Shown here one piece after another: positions 19,541 through 27,337 of a stretch of 31,970 nt of DNA. A program made the translations under genes and the position numbers. This DNA is from an uncultured Propionivibrio sp. (lineage in GTDB: Bacteria > Pseudomonadota > Gammaproteobacteria > Burkholderiales > Rhodocyclaceae), in assembly GCA_938040985.1 (NCBI GenBank), contig CALHZD010000010.1, forward strand, positions 1 through 31,970, written 5' to 3'. Numbering within the stretch: position 1 is the first letter of the stretch; every line of letters begins with the position of its first letter. The notes under the pieces are model-generated. The model was not told the origin of the DNA, did not search any database, and worked only from the letters and a program-made list of their open reading frames with translations.

Positions 19541-20176
19541 TTATTCTTCGTCAAAATCCGCGCCCAAGACGCGACGGATGGTTTCGCCGGAAAATCCCCG
19601 GCGCATCAGAAAGCGCACCTGCTTCGCCCGTCCGGCGGCATCCTGCGCCGGCGGCAGCGCACCGAACCGGCGCTGCCACACCTGGAGCGCCCGCGCGACT
19701 TCATCTCCGCAGGCGGCCAGCGCCGTCTCGACCAGCGCGGCGTCTACGCCACGGGCGCGTAGTTCCTGCGACAGACGCCTGTTGCCATAACGCGCGCCGC
19801 GCGCATTGAGGCGCGCTTCCACATAACGCGCGTCGGAAAGCAGCCGGCGCGCTTCCAGATCGTCGAGCAGCGCCGCCAGCGCTTCGTCCGACCCGGCGTA
19901 TGCGACCAGCTTGCGCGCCAACTCGGCGCGGGAATGTTCACGGCGGGCCAACATGCCCAGCGCCCGTGCGCGCAGGCTGACGCTGGAATTCGCTGTATTC
20001 GCCGTATTGCGCCCGCGGTCAAGGCGCCTTGCGGCATCTTCCGGCGGCGCCTCGATGCTGGTTTCGTCACCGCCGATCCCACGTTCGGCGCCGTATTCGG
20101 CCTTGCGCCCGAATCGGCGGATTTTGCCTGCCTGGCGCACCCCATCTTGGCGTGCTTTTTCCTGACACATCGGCAT
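19541..20176 (-). CDS. recX: Regulatory protein RecX
   Basis: Modulator of RecA filaments. The recognisable core is the last ~147 residues: LRARALGMLARREHSRAELARKL, LLDDLEARRLLSDARYVEARLNAR, GNRRLSQELRARGV and RFLMRRGFSGETIRRVLG, which are the three-helix repeats of RecX. About 65 residues of unconserved Arg/Gly/Ala-rich sequence precede this core. The start is uncertain: ATG codons at 20176 and 20170 both lie after the recA stop, and a longer frame overlaps recA. It follows recA closely, as usual, and almost abuts lptB. Confidence 0.88.
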   Translation of the reverse strand: MPMCQEKARQDGVRQAGKIRRFGRKAEYGAERGIGGDETSIEAPPEDAARRLDRGRNTANTANSSVSLRARALGMLARREHSRAELARKLVAYAGSDEALAALLDDLEARRLLSDARYVEARLNARGARYGNRRLSQELRARGVDAALVETALAACGDEVARALQVWQRRFGALPPAQDAAGRAKQVRFLMRRGFSGETIRRVLGADFDEE

Positions 20177-20198
20177 CTGGCCCGTCGCGGCGCCTTGC

Positions 20199-21212
20199 CT
20201 AGGCCCCATCCGCCTGCGGCAAGGGCACATTGACGGCAGCGCGGATCTTCGCCTCGATTTCGCCCGCTACCTGCGGATTGGCGCGCAGATATTCGCGCAC
20301 GTTGTCTTTACCCTGGCCGATCTTTTCGCCGTTATAGGTGTACCAGGAACCGGATTTTTCGATCAGCTTGTGGGTCACGCCCAGCTCGATGATTTCGCCC
20401 TCGCGCGAAATGCCTTCGCCGTACAGAATGTCGAAAATCGCTTCGCGGAAAGGCGGGGAAACCTTGTTCTTGACCACTTTGACGCGGGTTTCGTTGCCAA
20501 TCATCTCATCGCCCTTTTTGATGGCGCCGATGCGGCGGATATCCAGGCGCACCGAGGCATAGAACTTGAGCGCATTGCCGCCGGTCGTCGTTTCCGGGTT
20601 GCCGAACATGACGCCGATCTTCATGCGAATCTGGTTGATGAAGATAACCAGCGTATTGGTGCGGTTGATGTTTGCCGTCAGCTTGCGCAAGGCCTGACTC
20701 ATCAGACGGGCGTGCAGGCCCGGCAGCGAATCTCCCATATCCCCCTCGATTTCCGCCTTGGGCACCAGCGCCGCCACCGAGTCGATGACCACGACGTCGA
20801 CACTGCCGGAACGCACCAGCATGTCGGCGATTTCGAGCGCCTGCTCTCCGGTATCCGGCTGCGAAATCAGCAGATCGTCGAGCTTGACGCCCAGCTTCTG
20901 CGCATACACCGGATCGAGCGCATGCTCGGCGTCGATGAAAGCCGCCGTTCCGCCGAGTTTCTGCATCTCGGCGATGACCTGAAGCGTCAGCGTCGTCTTG
21001 CCGGAAGATTCCGGACCGTAAATTTCGATGACCCGCCCGCGTGGCAGGCCACCGACACCCAGCGCAATGTCAAGACCGAGCGAACCGGTCGAAACCACCT
21101 GCAAATCCTTTTCGACGCTGCCCTCGCCCATTTTCATGATCGAGCCTTTGCCGAACTGCCTTTCGATCTGGGCCAGCGCCGCGGCTAGCGCTTTTGCCTT
21201 GTTATCGTCCAT
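20199..21212 (-). CDS. recA: Recombinase RecA
   Basis: Central recombinase and SOS co-protease. The 337-residue product has Walker A GPESSGKTT, VVVIDSVAALVPKAEIEGDMGD, the L1/L2 region HARLMSQALRKLTANI and NQIRMKIGVMFGNPETTTGGNALKFYASVRLDIRR, and a short C-terminal tail. Length and motifs are normal. A purine-rich AGGA precedes the ATG. A LexA box lies about 170 bases upstream at 21380-21395, so SOS control is very likely. Confidence 0.98.
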   Translation of the reverse strand: MDDNKAKALAAALAQIERQFGKGSIMKMGEGSVEKDLQVVSTGSLGLDIALGVGGLPRGRVIEIYGPESSGKTTLTLQVIAEMQKLGGTAAFIDAEHALDPVYAQKLGVKLDDLLISQPDTGEQALEIADMLVRSGSVDVVVIDSVAALVPKAEIEGDMGDSLPGLHARLMSQALRKLTANINRTNTLVIFINQIRMKIGVMFGNPETTTGGNALKFYASVRLDIRRIGAIKKGDEMIGNETRVKVVKNKVSPPFREAIFDILYGEGISREGEIIELGVTHKLIEKSGSWYTYNGEKIGQGKDNVREYLRANPQVAGEIEAKIRAAVNVPLPQADGA

Positions 21213-21379
21213 GGCGTGTCCTCTTCATCCTTTTCGTTCCTTCGTCCTTTTCGTCCATCTGAATGATGCCGTCCGTCGCCCGAATTGCCCGGCAACCAGG
21301 CGAAACAAATACGGCCGGATTATCGCACGATGCCGGACAGGCACATGTGCGGAATACGCGATCTTTATATACCAGATAA

Positions 21380-21395
21380 CTGTAATTATATACAG
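21380..21395 (-). promoter_or_regulatory. LexA (SOS) box upstream of recA
   Basis: CTGTAATTATATACAG is a perfect match to the CTGT-N8-ACAG LexA operator of beta- and gammaproteobacteria. On the recA strand it contains TATAAT (21385-21390), a consensus -10 hexamer, so LexA would cover the promoter itself. The -35 box is not clear. Confidence 0.85.
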
Positions 21396-21428
21396 CCTTT
21401 GCCCGTAAAAACCAATCATACGCACTGC

Positions 21429-21977
21429 TTATGCGCTCATGACGCCGACCGCACTATCTTCAGGTTCCGCCAGCAGGCCGCTCAAGGCATAGGCCACCGC
21501 CTGCGCCCGCACCTGGGCGCGCGTTCCAGGAAAACGGCGCGTGCTGACGCGCAATGCACCGCTCCGCGCCGCCCAGGCAAAACAGACCAGACCGACCGGC
21601 TTTTCCGCCGAACCGCCGCTCGGCCCGGCCACGCCGGTAATTGCCAGCGCAAAATCAGCGCAGCTGTGCGCCAGCGCGCCGGTGGCCATGGCTGCCGCCG
21701 TGGCTTCGCTGACCGCCCCGTGCACGGCCAGCGTTTCCGCATCGACGCCGAGCATCTCCTGCTTGGCCGCGTTGGAATAAGTGACGAAACCGCGCTCGAA
21801 CCAGACGGAACTGCCGGCAATCGCCGTCAGGCATTGCGCCACCCAGCCGCCGGTACACGATTCCGCTGTCGCCAGCCGCTGTCCGCGTGCGCCCAGCATC
21901 TCGCCCACACACGCAGCCAGCGCTTCAAGCGCCGCCTGGGTAGGCGCGGAAACAGGCATAGGATCGGCGTCCGTCAT
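21429..21977 (-). CDS. pncC: Nicotinamide-nucleotide amidohydrolase (CinA C-terminal type)
   Basis: Deamidates nicotinamide mononucleotide in pyridine nucleotide recycling. The 182-residue stand-alone domain has ATAESCTGGWVAQ, VWFERGFVTYSNAAKQEMLGV, HGAVSEATAAAMATGAL and ALAITGVAGPSGG, all family motifs. The ATG at 21977 has GAGGAGGG upstream; the in-frame TTG at 21992 is therefore rejected. It starts 12 bases after the pgpA stop and is the last gene of the riboflavin/thiamine/phospholipid unit, upstream of recA as in many betaproteobacteria. Confidence 0.92.
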   Translation of the reverse strand: MTDADPMPVSAPTQAALEALAACVGEMLGARGQRLATAESCTGGWVAQCLTAIAGSSVWFERGFVTYSNAAKQEMLGVDAETLAVHGAVSEATAAAMATGALAHSCADFALAITGVAGPSGGSAEKPVGLVCFAWAARSGALRVSTRRFPGTRAQVRAQAVAYALSGLLAEPEDSAVGVMSA

Positions 21978-21988
21978 GTTTTCCCTCC

Positions 21989-22495
21989 TCAAACTCCGAA
22001 AAATTGCACGATGGCCAGCACCAGAATCGCATAACAGGCGGCAAACAGATCGTCGGCCATGACGCCAAAAGCATTCTTCACCTGCGTATCGAAATACCGG
22101 GCCGGTTGCGGCTTAACAATATCGAAAAAGCGAAACAGCAAAAATGCCGCGCCCTGCCATGCCCAACCCGGCGGGCAGCAGAGCAGCACCAGCCAGAACG
22201 GCACAATTTCATCCCAGACGATGCTCCCGTGATCAACCGCGCCCAGATCGGCGCCTGTTTTCTGCACGGCCGGCACGCCGAGAGCAAAGCACACAGCCAA
22301 AAGGCCCACCAACTGCGCATCGCCCAGCCACGCCCGCAGCGGCAGGAACAAGGCCCAAGCCAGCAGCGTCCCGACCGTCCCCGGCGCCAGCGGCGACAGG
22401 CCGCTGCCAAAACCGCAGGCGACAAAATGCGCCGGATGCGAGAACAGAAAACGCAAAGACGGCGCTTTTCGGGGCGGGGTATCAATGCCGGACAT
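21989..22495 (-). CDS. pgpA: Phosphatidylglycerophosphatase A
   Basis: Membrane phosphatase that converts phosphatidylglycerophosphate to phosphatidylglycerol. The 168-residue product has GSGLSPLAPGTVGTL (~30-44), DHGSIVWDEIVPFW, FRFFDIVKPQPARYFD and VMADDLFAACYA, with several membrane helices between them. It normally follows thiL directly; here three membrane-protein genes separate them. The first 11 or so codons exist as two fossil copies at 23711-23758 and 24964-25011, so this start region took part in the duplication of the array. Confidence 0.94.
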   Translation of the reverse strand: MSGIDTPPRKAPSLRFLFSHPAHFVACGFGSGLSPLAPGTVGTLLAWALFLPLRAWLGDAQLVGLLAVCFALGVPAVQKTGADLGAVDHGSIVWDEIVPFWLVLLCCPPGWAWQGAAFLLFRFFDIVKPQPARYFDTQVKNAFGVMADDLFAACYAILVLAIVQFFGV

Positions 22496-22546
22496 ATCAA
22501 TGCATGCCTTTTAACCGTTGAAAACAAGGAAAATAAATCCCGGCGC

Positions 22547-23569
22547 TCATAAAAACAGATCCAGAAGCGACGACAATATTACAAACAATATTAAACAACA
22601 CTGCACTATTCTAATCTCCCGCTTCTGCCGAGATTCCCTACGATTTAACTCATCTGCAATTATCTTTAAAGATTCTTCACTTGGTTTGTAATCTTCCAAC
22701 CGATCAGGCAGAAATCTCACCCTTTTCCCATCTTTCATATTGGCGCTATTTTCTGAAATATGTTTTGCAGCCTCATTATATGCATCAGAAAAGCGTGGAT
22801 CCCAATCATACTGGCGCCCTGTGGCTTTTTTCCAAAGCGATCTAGCCACCATTTCAATCGTTTGTGGCTCCTCGCATTTACTATTATAATTTAATGCAAT
22901 AGAAATATTAAAATAATTATCCTGAGTATGCACCAGACCTAAATAAACAAGCATTCTCCGCATCCAGTGTTTTTCCAATATAGATTGGTTATTTTTAACA
23001 TGAAAATATAAAGTATAGTTATACGAGCCAAATTTACCTAAATGGAGCGCAAGACAAATACCAAAAACCTGATGCCAGGGAATAAAACCCCATCGAGGTG
23101 TAAAAATACCATCCTGGCTCAGCTCACACGCAGGTTTTCCCAGATAAGGAATAAAACTAAAAGAATACAGAATTGCTATGGCCAGTATGCAAACACTTAC
23201 TAATATAATTTCCCAATTTACTGGATTTGATGTCATTCTATTGTATATCAGTATGGGCCCCATCATAATAATAAATAAACAAAATAGAAATATGCTGGGA
23301 AGTTTTTCAGCATCAGTTTTTAACACTTTTCCAGTAGGCCAGGAACTGGCTTCCAGTATAAGGTTTATTTCCTGTTTTGCTTTTTGAATATGTCTTCTTT
23401 TTCGCTCCTTTAAATATTTTTTATCTAAAATATTTGCACATATAATTATTACCAAACCCAAACCAATAGCGATAGCAGCCATAGTTATATCGCTATAGAC
23501 TTTTGCTATTCCGACACCAAGTATTAATATCCCTGGCAATAATAACAACATAATTATTACACGTAACAT
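22547..23569 (-). CDS. Array membrane protein, paralogue 1
   Basis: I do not recognise the family with certainty. The 340-residue product has predicted membrane helices at about 4-22, 28-47, 92-110, 118-139 and 320-340. A soluble middle part (143-227: PYLGKPACELSQDGIFTPRW, GFIPWHQVFGI, YTLYFHVKN) recalls bacterial PH-like domains in which a strand pair precedes an IPW motif. ATGRQYDWDPRFSDAYNEA (249-267) is shared by paralogues 1 and 2 and, more loosely, 3. The gene is AT-rich, unlike all its neighbours, suggesting foreign origin. The ATG at 23569 is favoured over an upstream TTG; no strong ribosome site is seen. It lies 51 bases before pgpA. Confidence 0.75.
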   Translation of the reverse strand: MLRVIIMLLLLPGILILGVGIAKVYSDITMAAIAIGLGLVIIICANILDKKYLKERKRRHIQKAKQEINLILEASSWPTGKVLKTDAEKLPSIFLFCLFIIMMGPILIYNRMTSNPVNWEIILVSVCILAIAILYSFSFIPYLGKPACELSQDGIFTPRWGFIPWHQVFGICLALHLGKFGSYNYTLYFHVKNNQSILEKHWMRRMLVYLGLVHTQDNYFNISIALNYNSKCEEPQTIEMVARSLWKKATGRQYDWDPRFSDAYNEAAKHISENSANMKDGKRVRFLPDRLEDYKPSEESLKIIADELNRRESRQKREIRIVQCCLILFVILSSLLDLFL

Positions 23570-23679
23570 TTCAGTCAAATAATAAATAAAAGTTGGTTGA
23601 TTCGGACAATTTAGATACTTAAATCTTTTAAATTAACGACTTATCATAAACTGCAACGTTGCATTAACCAATAAGTGTT

Positions 23680-23701
23680 TATATTCTGCCGTCAGAATAT
23701 A
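23680..23701. repeat. Conserved hairpin in array spacer 1
   Basis: ATATTCTG-CCGT-CAGAATAT (extended by one T-A pair) is a perfect 9-bp stem with a four-base loop. The same hairpin, with one loop change, sits at 24933-24954. It lies about 110 bases upstream of paralogue 1, between its start and the pgpA fossil. An operator or an RNA structure in the leader are both possible. Confidence 0.6.
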
Positions 23702-23710
23702 CGGGATTAC

Positions 23711-23758
23711 CTAGAATTTCATACGTGCTTTACAAGGCGGGATATCGATGCCGGACAT
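23711..23758 (-). pseudogene. Fossil 5' end of pgpA, copy 1
   Basis: On the minus strand this reads MSGIDIPPCKARMKF then stop. The real pgpA starts MSGIDTPPRKAPSLRF. Similarity covers roughly the first 11 codons plus the sequence just upstream of the ATG. It is a broken remnant left between paralogues 1 and 2 when the unit duplicated. Confidence 0.8.
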
Positions 23759-23806
23759 ATCAATACACTTTAGCAATGTTGAAAATAAAGAAAACGAATC
23801 CCGCAC

Positions 23807-24826
23807 TTATAAAGAAATCACCTTCAAAAATAGCCATAATAGCGTGGCCAACATTCCAAATATCGATAGTCTAGCTAACCAATTAATTCGGGATACATGA
23901 CGACAAAGTTCATTTTCTATTATCTTGAGATCTCTGAGATTTTCCTCAAATTTCTGCTCCCAATCATGCATGGAGTCATTCTCTTGCACATCCATATTGA
24001 TACTGTTTTCTGAAATACGTCTTACCGCATCATTGTACGCATCAGAAAACCATGGTTTCCAGTCATACTGGCGCCCCGTGGCCTTATTCCAAAGCAATTT
24101 GGCTGCCGCTTCAATTGTTTCTGGCGTCTCGTATTTACTACTACTATTTAATACAATAGCAATATTAAAATATTTGGCCTGGGCACGCACCAGACCTAAA
24201 TAAACAAGCATTCTATGTATCCAACGTTTTTCTAGTATAGACTGGCTATTTTCAACATGAAAATATAAAGTGTAACGACGCAAATCAAACCTATCTAAAT
24301 AAAACGAAAGGCCAATACCAAAAACCTGATGCCAGGGAATAAAACCCCATCGAGGCGTAGAAAACCCAGCCCGACTCAGCTCACACACAGGTTTTCCCAA
24401 ATAAGGAATAGAATTAAGAAAACACAAAACCGCTATGGCCAGTACGCAAACACTCACTAATATAACTTCCCAATTTACCAGAGTTGATGTCATTTCATTA
24501 TATATTAGTATGGAGACTATCAAAACAATAAACAGACTAAATAGAAACACACCAGGAAATTGTTTAGTACTAGTTTTTAATACTTTTTCAGTAGGCCAAG
24601 AACCTATTTTCTTCAAGTTTTGTATTTCTTCGGCCACTTTCTGAAAATACTTCTTTTCTCGACTATTTAAATATTTTTCATCTAGAATCTGTACGCATAT
24701 AATTATTCCCAAACCTAAACCAATAGTGATAGCAGCCATAACCATATCGCTATAGACTTTCGCTATTCCGATGCAAATCATTAACATCCCTGGCAATGAT
24801 AACAACATAATTATTATACGTAACAT
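23807..24826 (-). CDS. Array membrane protein, paralogue 2
   Basis: A 339-residue paralogue of its neighbours with the same plan: two N-terminal helices, a charged segment, SWPTEKVLKT, two more helices, the PH-like middle (PYLGKPVCELSRAGFSTPRWGF, then IPWHQVFGI) and one C-terminal helix. ATGRQYDWKPWFSDAYNDA is conserved. The charged linkers are the most diverged parts. Start at the ATG at 24826 (MLRIIIMLLSLPG), matching paralogues 1 and 3; a TTG 12 codons upstream is in frame, but no clear ribosome site helps decide. AT-rich. Function unknown. Confidence 0.75.
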   Translation of the reverse strand: MLRIIIMLLSLPGMLMICIGIAKVYSDMVMAAITIGLGLGIIICVQILDEKYLNSREKKYFQKVAEEIQNLKKIGSWPTEKVLKTSTKQFPGVFLFSLFIVLIVSILIYNEMTSTLVNWEVILVSVCVLAIAVLCFLNSIPYLGKPVCELSRAGFSTPRWGFIPWHQVFGIGLSFYLDRFDLRRYTLYFHVENSQSILEKRWIHRMLVYLGLVRAQAKYFNIAIVLNSSSKYETPETIEAAAKLLWNKATGRQYDWKPWFSDAYNDAVRRISENSINMDVQENDSMHDWEQKFEENLRDLKIIENELCRHVSRINWLARLSIFGMLATLLWLFLKVISL

Positions 24827-24932
24827 TTCAGTCAAATAATAAATAAAGGTTGATTTGGACAATTTGGATATTCAAGCTTTTTAAGTTATCAGCTTATCAT
24901 AAACTGTAGTATTGCATTAACTAATAAGCATT

Positions 24933-24954
24933 TATATTCTGCCATCAGAATATA
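24933..24954. repeat. Conserved hairpin in array spacer 2
   Basis: TATATTCTG and CAGAATATA around the loop CCAT form the same 9-bp stem as at 23680-23701; only one loop base differs. It stands at the equivalent distance upstream of paralogue 2. The region upstream of paralogue 3 lacks it. Confidence 0.6.
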
Positions 24955-24963
24955 CGGGATTAC

Positions 24964-25011
24964 CTAGAATTTCATACGTGCTTTACAAGGCGGGATATCG
25001 ATGCCGGACAT
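24964..25011 (-). pseudogene. Fossil 5' end of pgpA, copy 2
   Basis: Identical to the fossil at 23711-23758, including the changes that distinguish it from the working pgpA (ATC GAT ATC, TGT, CGT) and the in-frame stop. The two fossils therefore come from one ancestor, by duplication of the whole unit. It lies between paralogues 2 and 3. Confidence 0.8.
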
Positions 25012-25059
25012 ATCAATACACTTTAGCAATGTTGAAAACAAAGGAGATGAATCCTGCGT

Positions 25060-26220
25060 TCATGAAAAAAACTTCTTCAGAAGTGACAATAATATTACAG
25101 TCAATATCAAACAATACTGCGCTATTCTATCTATCCGCTTCCGCTGAAATTCTTCACGATTCAATTCGTCAGTAATTATCTTTAAAGATTCTTCGTTTGA
25201 TTTGAGTTTTTCTAGCAAATCAAGCAGAATCTTATCCTCTTGATCGTCTTCCATATTGACGCTGCTTTCTGAAATACGCTTTACCCCCTCACTATACTCA
25301 TCAAAAAAGAATGGATTCCAACCATGCGGCCGCCCTGTAGCCTTTTCCCAAAGGAATCTGGTCATAATTTCAATCGTTTCCGGCGTCTCATGTTTACTAT
25401 GTAATATAATAACAATATTAAAATCATCGTCTTGAGTACGCACCAAACCCAAATAAATAAGCACTCTCCGCATCCAGCGTTTCTTCAAAATAGACTGGCT
25501 ATTTTTGATGCGAAAATCTAAAGAATAATGACACGAGCCAAATATGCCGGTATGGGTCCAAAGATGAATACCAAGAACTTGATGCCAGGGAATAAAACCC
25601 CATCGAGGCGTAAAAAAGCCATCCTGACTCAGCTCAAATGCTGGCTTTCCCAGATAAGGAATAATTCTAGAGAGATACAAAACTGCTACGACCAGCATGC
25701 AACCACTTGCTAATATAATTTCCCAGCTTACCGGATTTAATGTCATTCCTTTACGTATCAGTATGGGGCCCATCACGATAAAAAACAGGCTAAACAAAAA
25801 CATACCGAGATCTAGTTCAGAGTCGGTTTTTAACACTTTTCCAGTAGGCCATGAACTTATTTTCCTCAGTTTGTTCCATTCTTGTTTCATTTTTTGAGTA
25901 TGTCTTCTTTCTCGCTCCTGCAAATATTTTTTATCTAGAGTATTTGCATATATAATTATCGCAAAGCCCAAGCTAATAACAACAGTACCTATAGCCATAT
26001 CGCGATAGCCTGTCGCCGTTCCGACGCCAATTATTATTATCCCCAGCACCAATAGCAATAATTTTTTATTTAGAACATTCACATGCCTGATTATTACCAA
26101 ACCTAGTCCAACAACGATAGCAACCATAGCTATAGAGGTTTCGTGATTGCCTATCGCCATCCCGATGCCAATTATTATTAGTCCTGACAGTAATAACAAT
26201 ATACTTATTACACGCAACAT
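25060..26220 (-). CDS. Array membrane protein, paralogue 3, with duplicated N-terminal hairpin
   Basis: A 386-residue paralogue, about 46 residues longer than the other two. The extra length is an internal repeat: LLLLSGLIIIGIGMAIG to VNVLNKK, and again LLLLVLGIIIIGVGTATG to ANTLDKK. This gives four rather than two N-terminal membrane helices. After that come SWPTGKVLKT, two helices, the PH-like middle (PYLGKPAFELSQDGFFTPRW, then GFIPWHQVLGI), ATGRPHGWNPFFFDEYSEG and a C-terminal helix. Starts with ATG at 26220 and lies about 110 bases after thiL. AT-rich. It lies at the thiL end of the array. Function unknown. Confidence 0.75.
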   Translation of the reverse strand: MLRVISILLLLSGLIIIGIGMAIGNHETSIAMVAIVVGLGLVIIRHVNVLNKKLLLLVLGIIIIGVGTATGYRDMAIGTVVISLGFAIIIYANTLDKKYLQERERRHTQKMKQEWNKLRKISSWPTGKVLKTDSELDLGMFLFSLFFIVMGPILIRKGMTLNPVSWEIILASGCMLVVAVLYLSRIIPYLGKPAFELSQDGFFTPRWGFIPWHQVLGIHLWTHTGIFGSCHYSLDFRIKNSQSILKKRWMRRVLIYLGLVRTQDDDFNIVIILHSKHETPETIEIMTRFLWEKATGRPHGWNPFFFDEYSEGVKRISESSVNMEDDQEDKILLDLLEKLKSNEESLKIITDELNREEFQRKRIDRIAQYCLILTVILLSLLKKFFS

Positions 26221-26329
26221 TTTAGTTAAATAACAAATAAAGATTGATTGATTCGGACAGTTTAGATATTCAAGCCTTTTAAGTTACCGGCTTATCACAA
26301 ATTTCTCGTATATTTTGCCTTTTCAAACT

Positions 26330-27337
26330 TCAAGCTGACTCAAAATGATCGAAACCCCGGCGTTGCGGCGTAACGCGCTGGCCGTCGGCATCGATAAGAT
26401 TCACCGCGCCGGGTACATCATCCTGCCCAACTGCGCCCCCCTGACCGGCCGCGCTTACCTGCCCGATCCGCCAGAGCGGCAGGTCGAGCCGCGCGGCAAG
26501 TGCGGCAAGCGCGGCGCGCCGATCGGGCGCGGCCGTAAAAGCCAATTCGTAATCGTCGCCGCCGGCGAGCTGGCAATCACGCGCCAGCACCGGATCGGCC
26601 CCCGCCGGGAGGCACGGCAGGTGCGCCATCCACACGTCGATGCAGCAGCGTGAACGCTCGGCGATATGGCCGACATCCGCCAGCAGACCGTCGGAAACGT
26701 CGATCGCGGCGTGCGCCAAAGCGTCCTGACGCAAGGCCAGCCCCAGCTCGACGCGCGGCAGCGGCCGCTGCAAGGCGTCGACGCAACGCTTCGCCAGCGC
26801 GGCAGGCAACGCCGTGCGGCCTTGCAGATGCGCCAGCCCCAGCGCCGCTAGCCCCGGCTGACCGGACACCCACAGATCATCGCCGGCCTGTGCGCCGTCG
26901 CGCCGCAAAGCCGTGCCGGCGGGGGTTTCGCCAATGGCCGTGACACAGAAGTTGAGCGGCCCGCGCGTCGTGTCGCCGCCGATGAGGTCGACGCCATAAC
27001 GCCCGGCGCAGGCAAAAAGGCCCTCGGCAAACGCCGCCAGCCAGGCTTCGTCGGCCTGCGGCAGACTGCCGGCGAGCAAAATCCAGCGCGGCCGCGCGCC
27101 CATGGCGGCGAGGTCGGAAAGATTGACCGCCAGCGTTTTCCAGCCCAGCTGGCGCGGGTCGGTCTCCGGCAAAAAATGCGTGCCGGAAACCAGCATATCG
27201 GTCGTGATCGCCAGTTCCATGCCCGGTGCGGGCGCGATCAGGGCGCAATCGTCACCGGGGCCGAGCGCGGCCTGCGGCGTCGGGCGGGCAAAATAACGGT
27301 CGATCAGGGCAAATTCGGAGCGTTTTTCAGAGGTCAT
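26330..27337 (-). CDS. thiL: Thiamine-monophosphate kinase
   Basis: Phosphorylates thiamine monophosphate to the active diphosphate. The 335-residue product begins SEFALIDRYFARP and has LGPGDDCALIAP, TTDMLVSGTHFLPETDPRQLGWKTLAVNLSDLAAMGARP, LIGGDTTRGPLN, DVSDGLLADVGHIAE and AGGDDYELAFTA, the ordered ThiL motifs with their metal-binding Asp residues. It belongs to the ribE-ribBA-ribH-nusB-thiL-pgpA gene order but is now separated from nusB by repeats and from pgpA by the membrane-protein array, so it may need its own promoter. Confidence 0.95.
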   Translation of the reverse strand: MTSEKRSEFALIDRYFARPTPQAALGPGDDCALIAPAPGMELAITTDMLVSGTHFLPETDPRQLGWKTLAVNLSDLAAMGARPRWILLAGSLPQADEAWLAAFAEGLFACAGRYGVDLIGGDTTRGPLNFCVTAIGETPAGTALRRDGAQAGDDLWVSGQPGLAALGLAHLQGRTALPAALAKRCVDALQRPLPRVELGLALRQDALAHAAIDVSDGLLADVGHIAERSRCCIDVWMAHLPCLPAGADPVLARDCQLAGGDDYELAFTAAPDRRAALAALAARLDLPLWRIGQVSAAGQGGAVGQDDVPGAVNLIDADGQRVTPQRRGFDHFESA

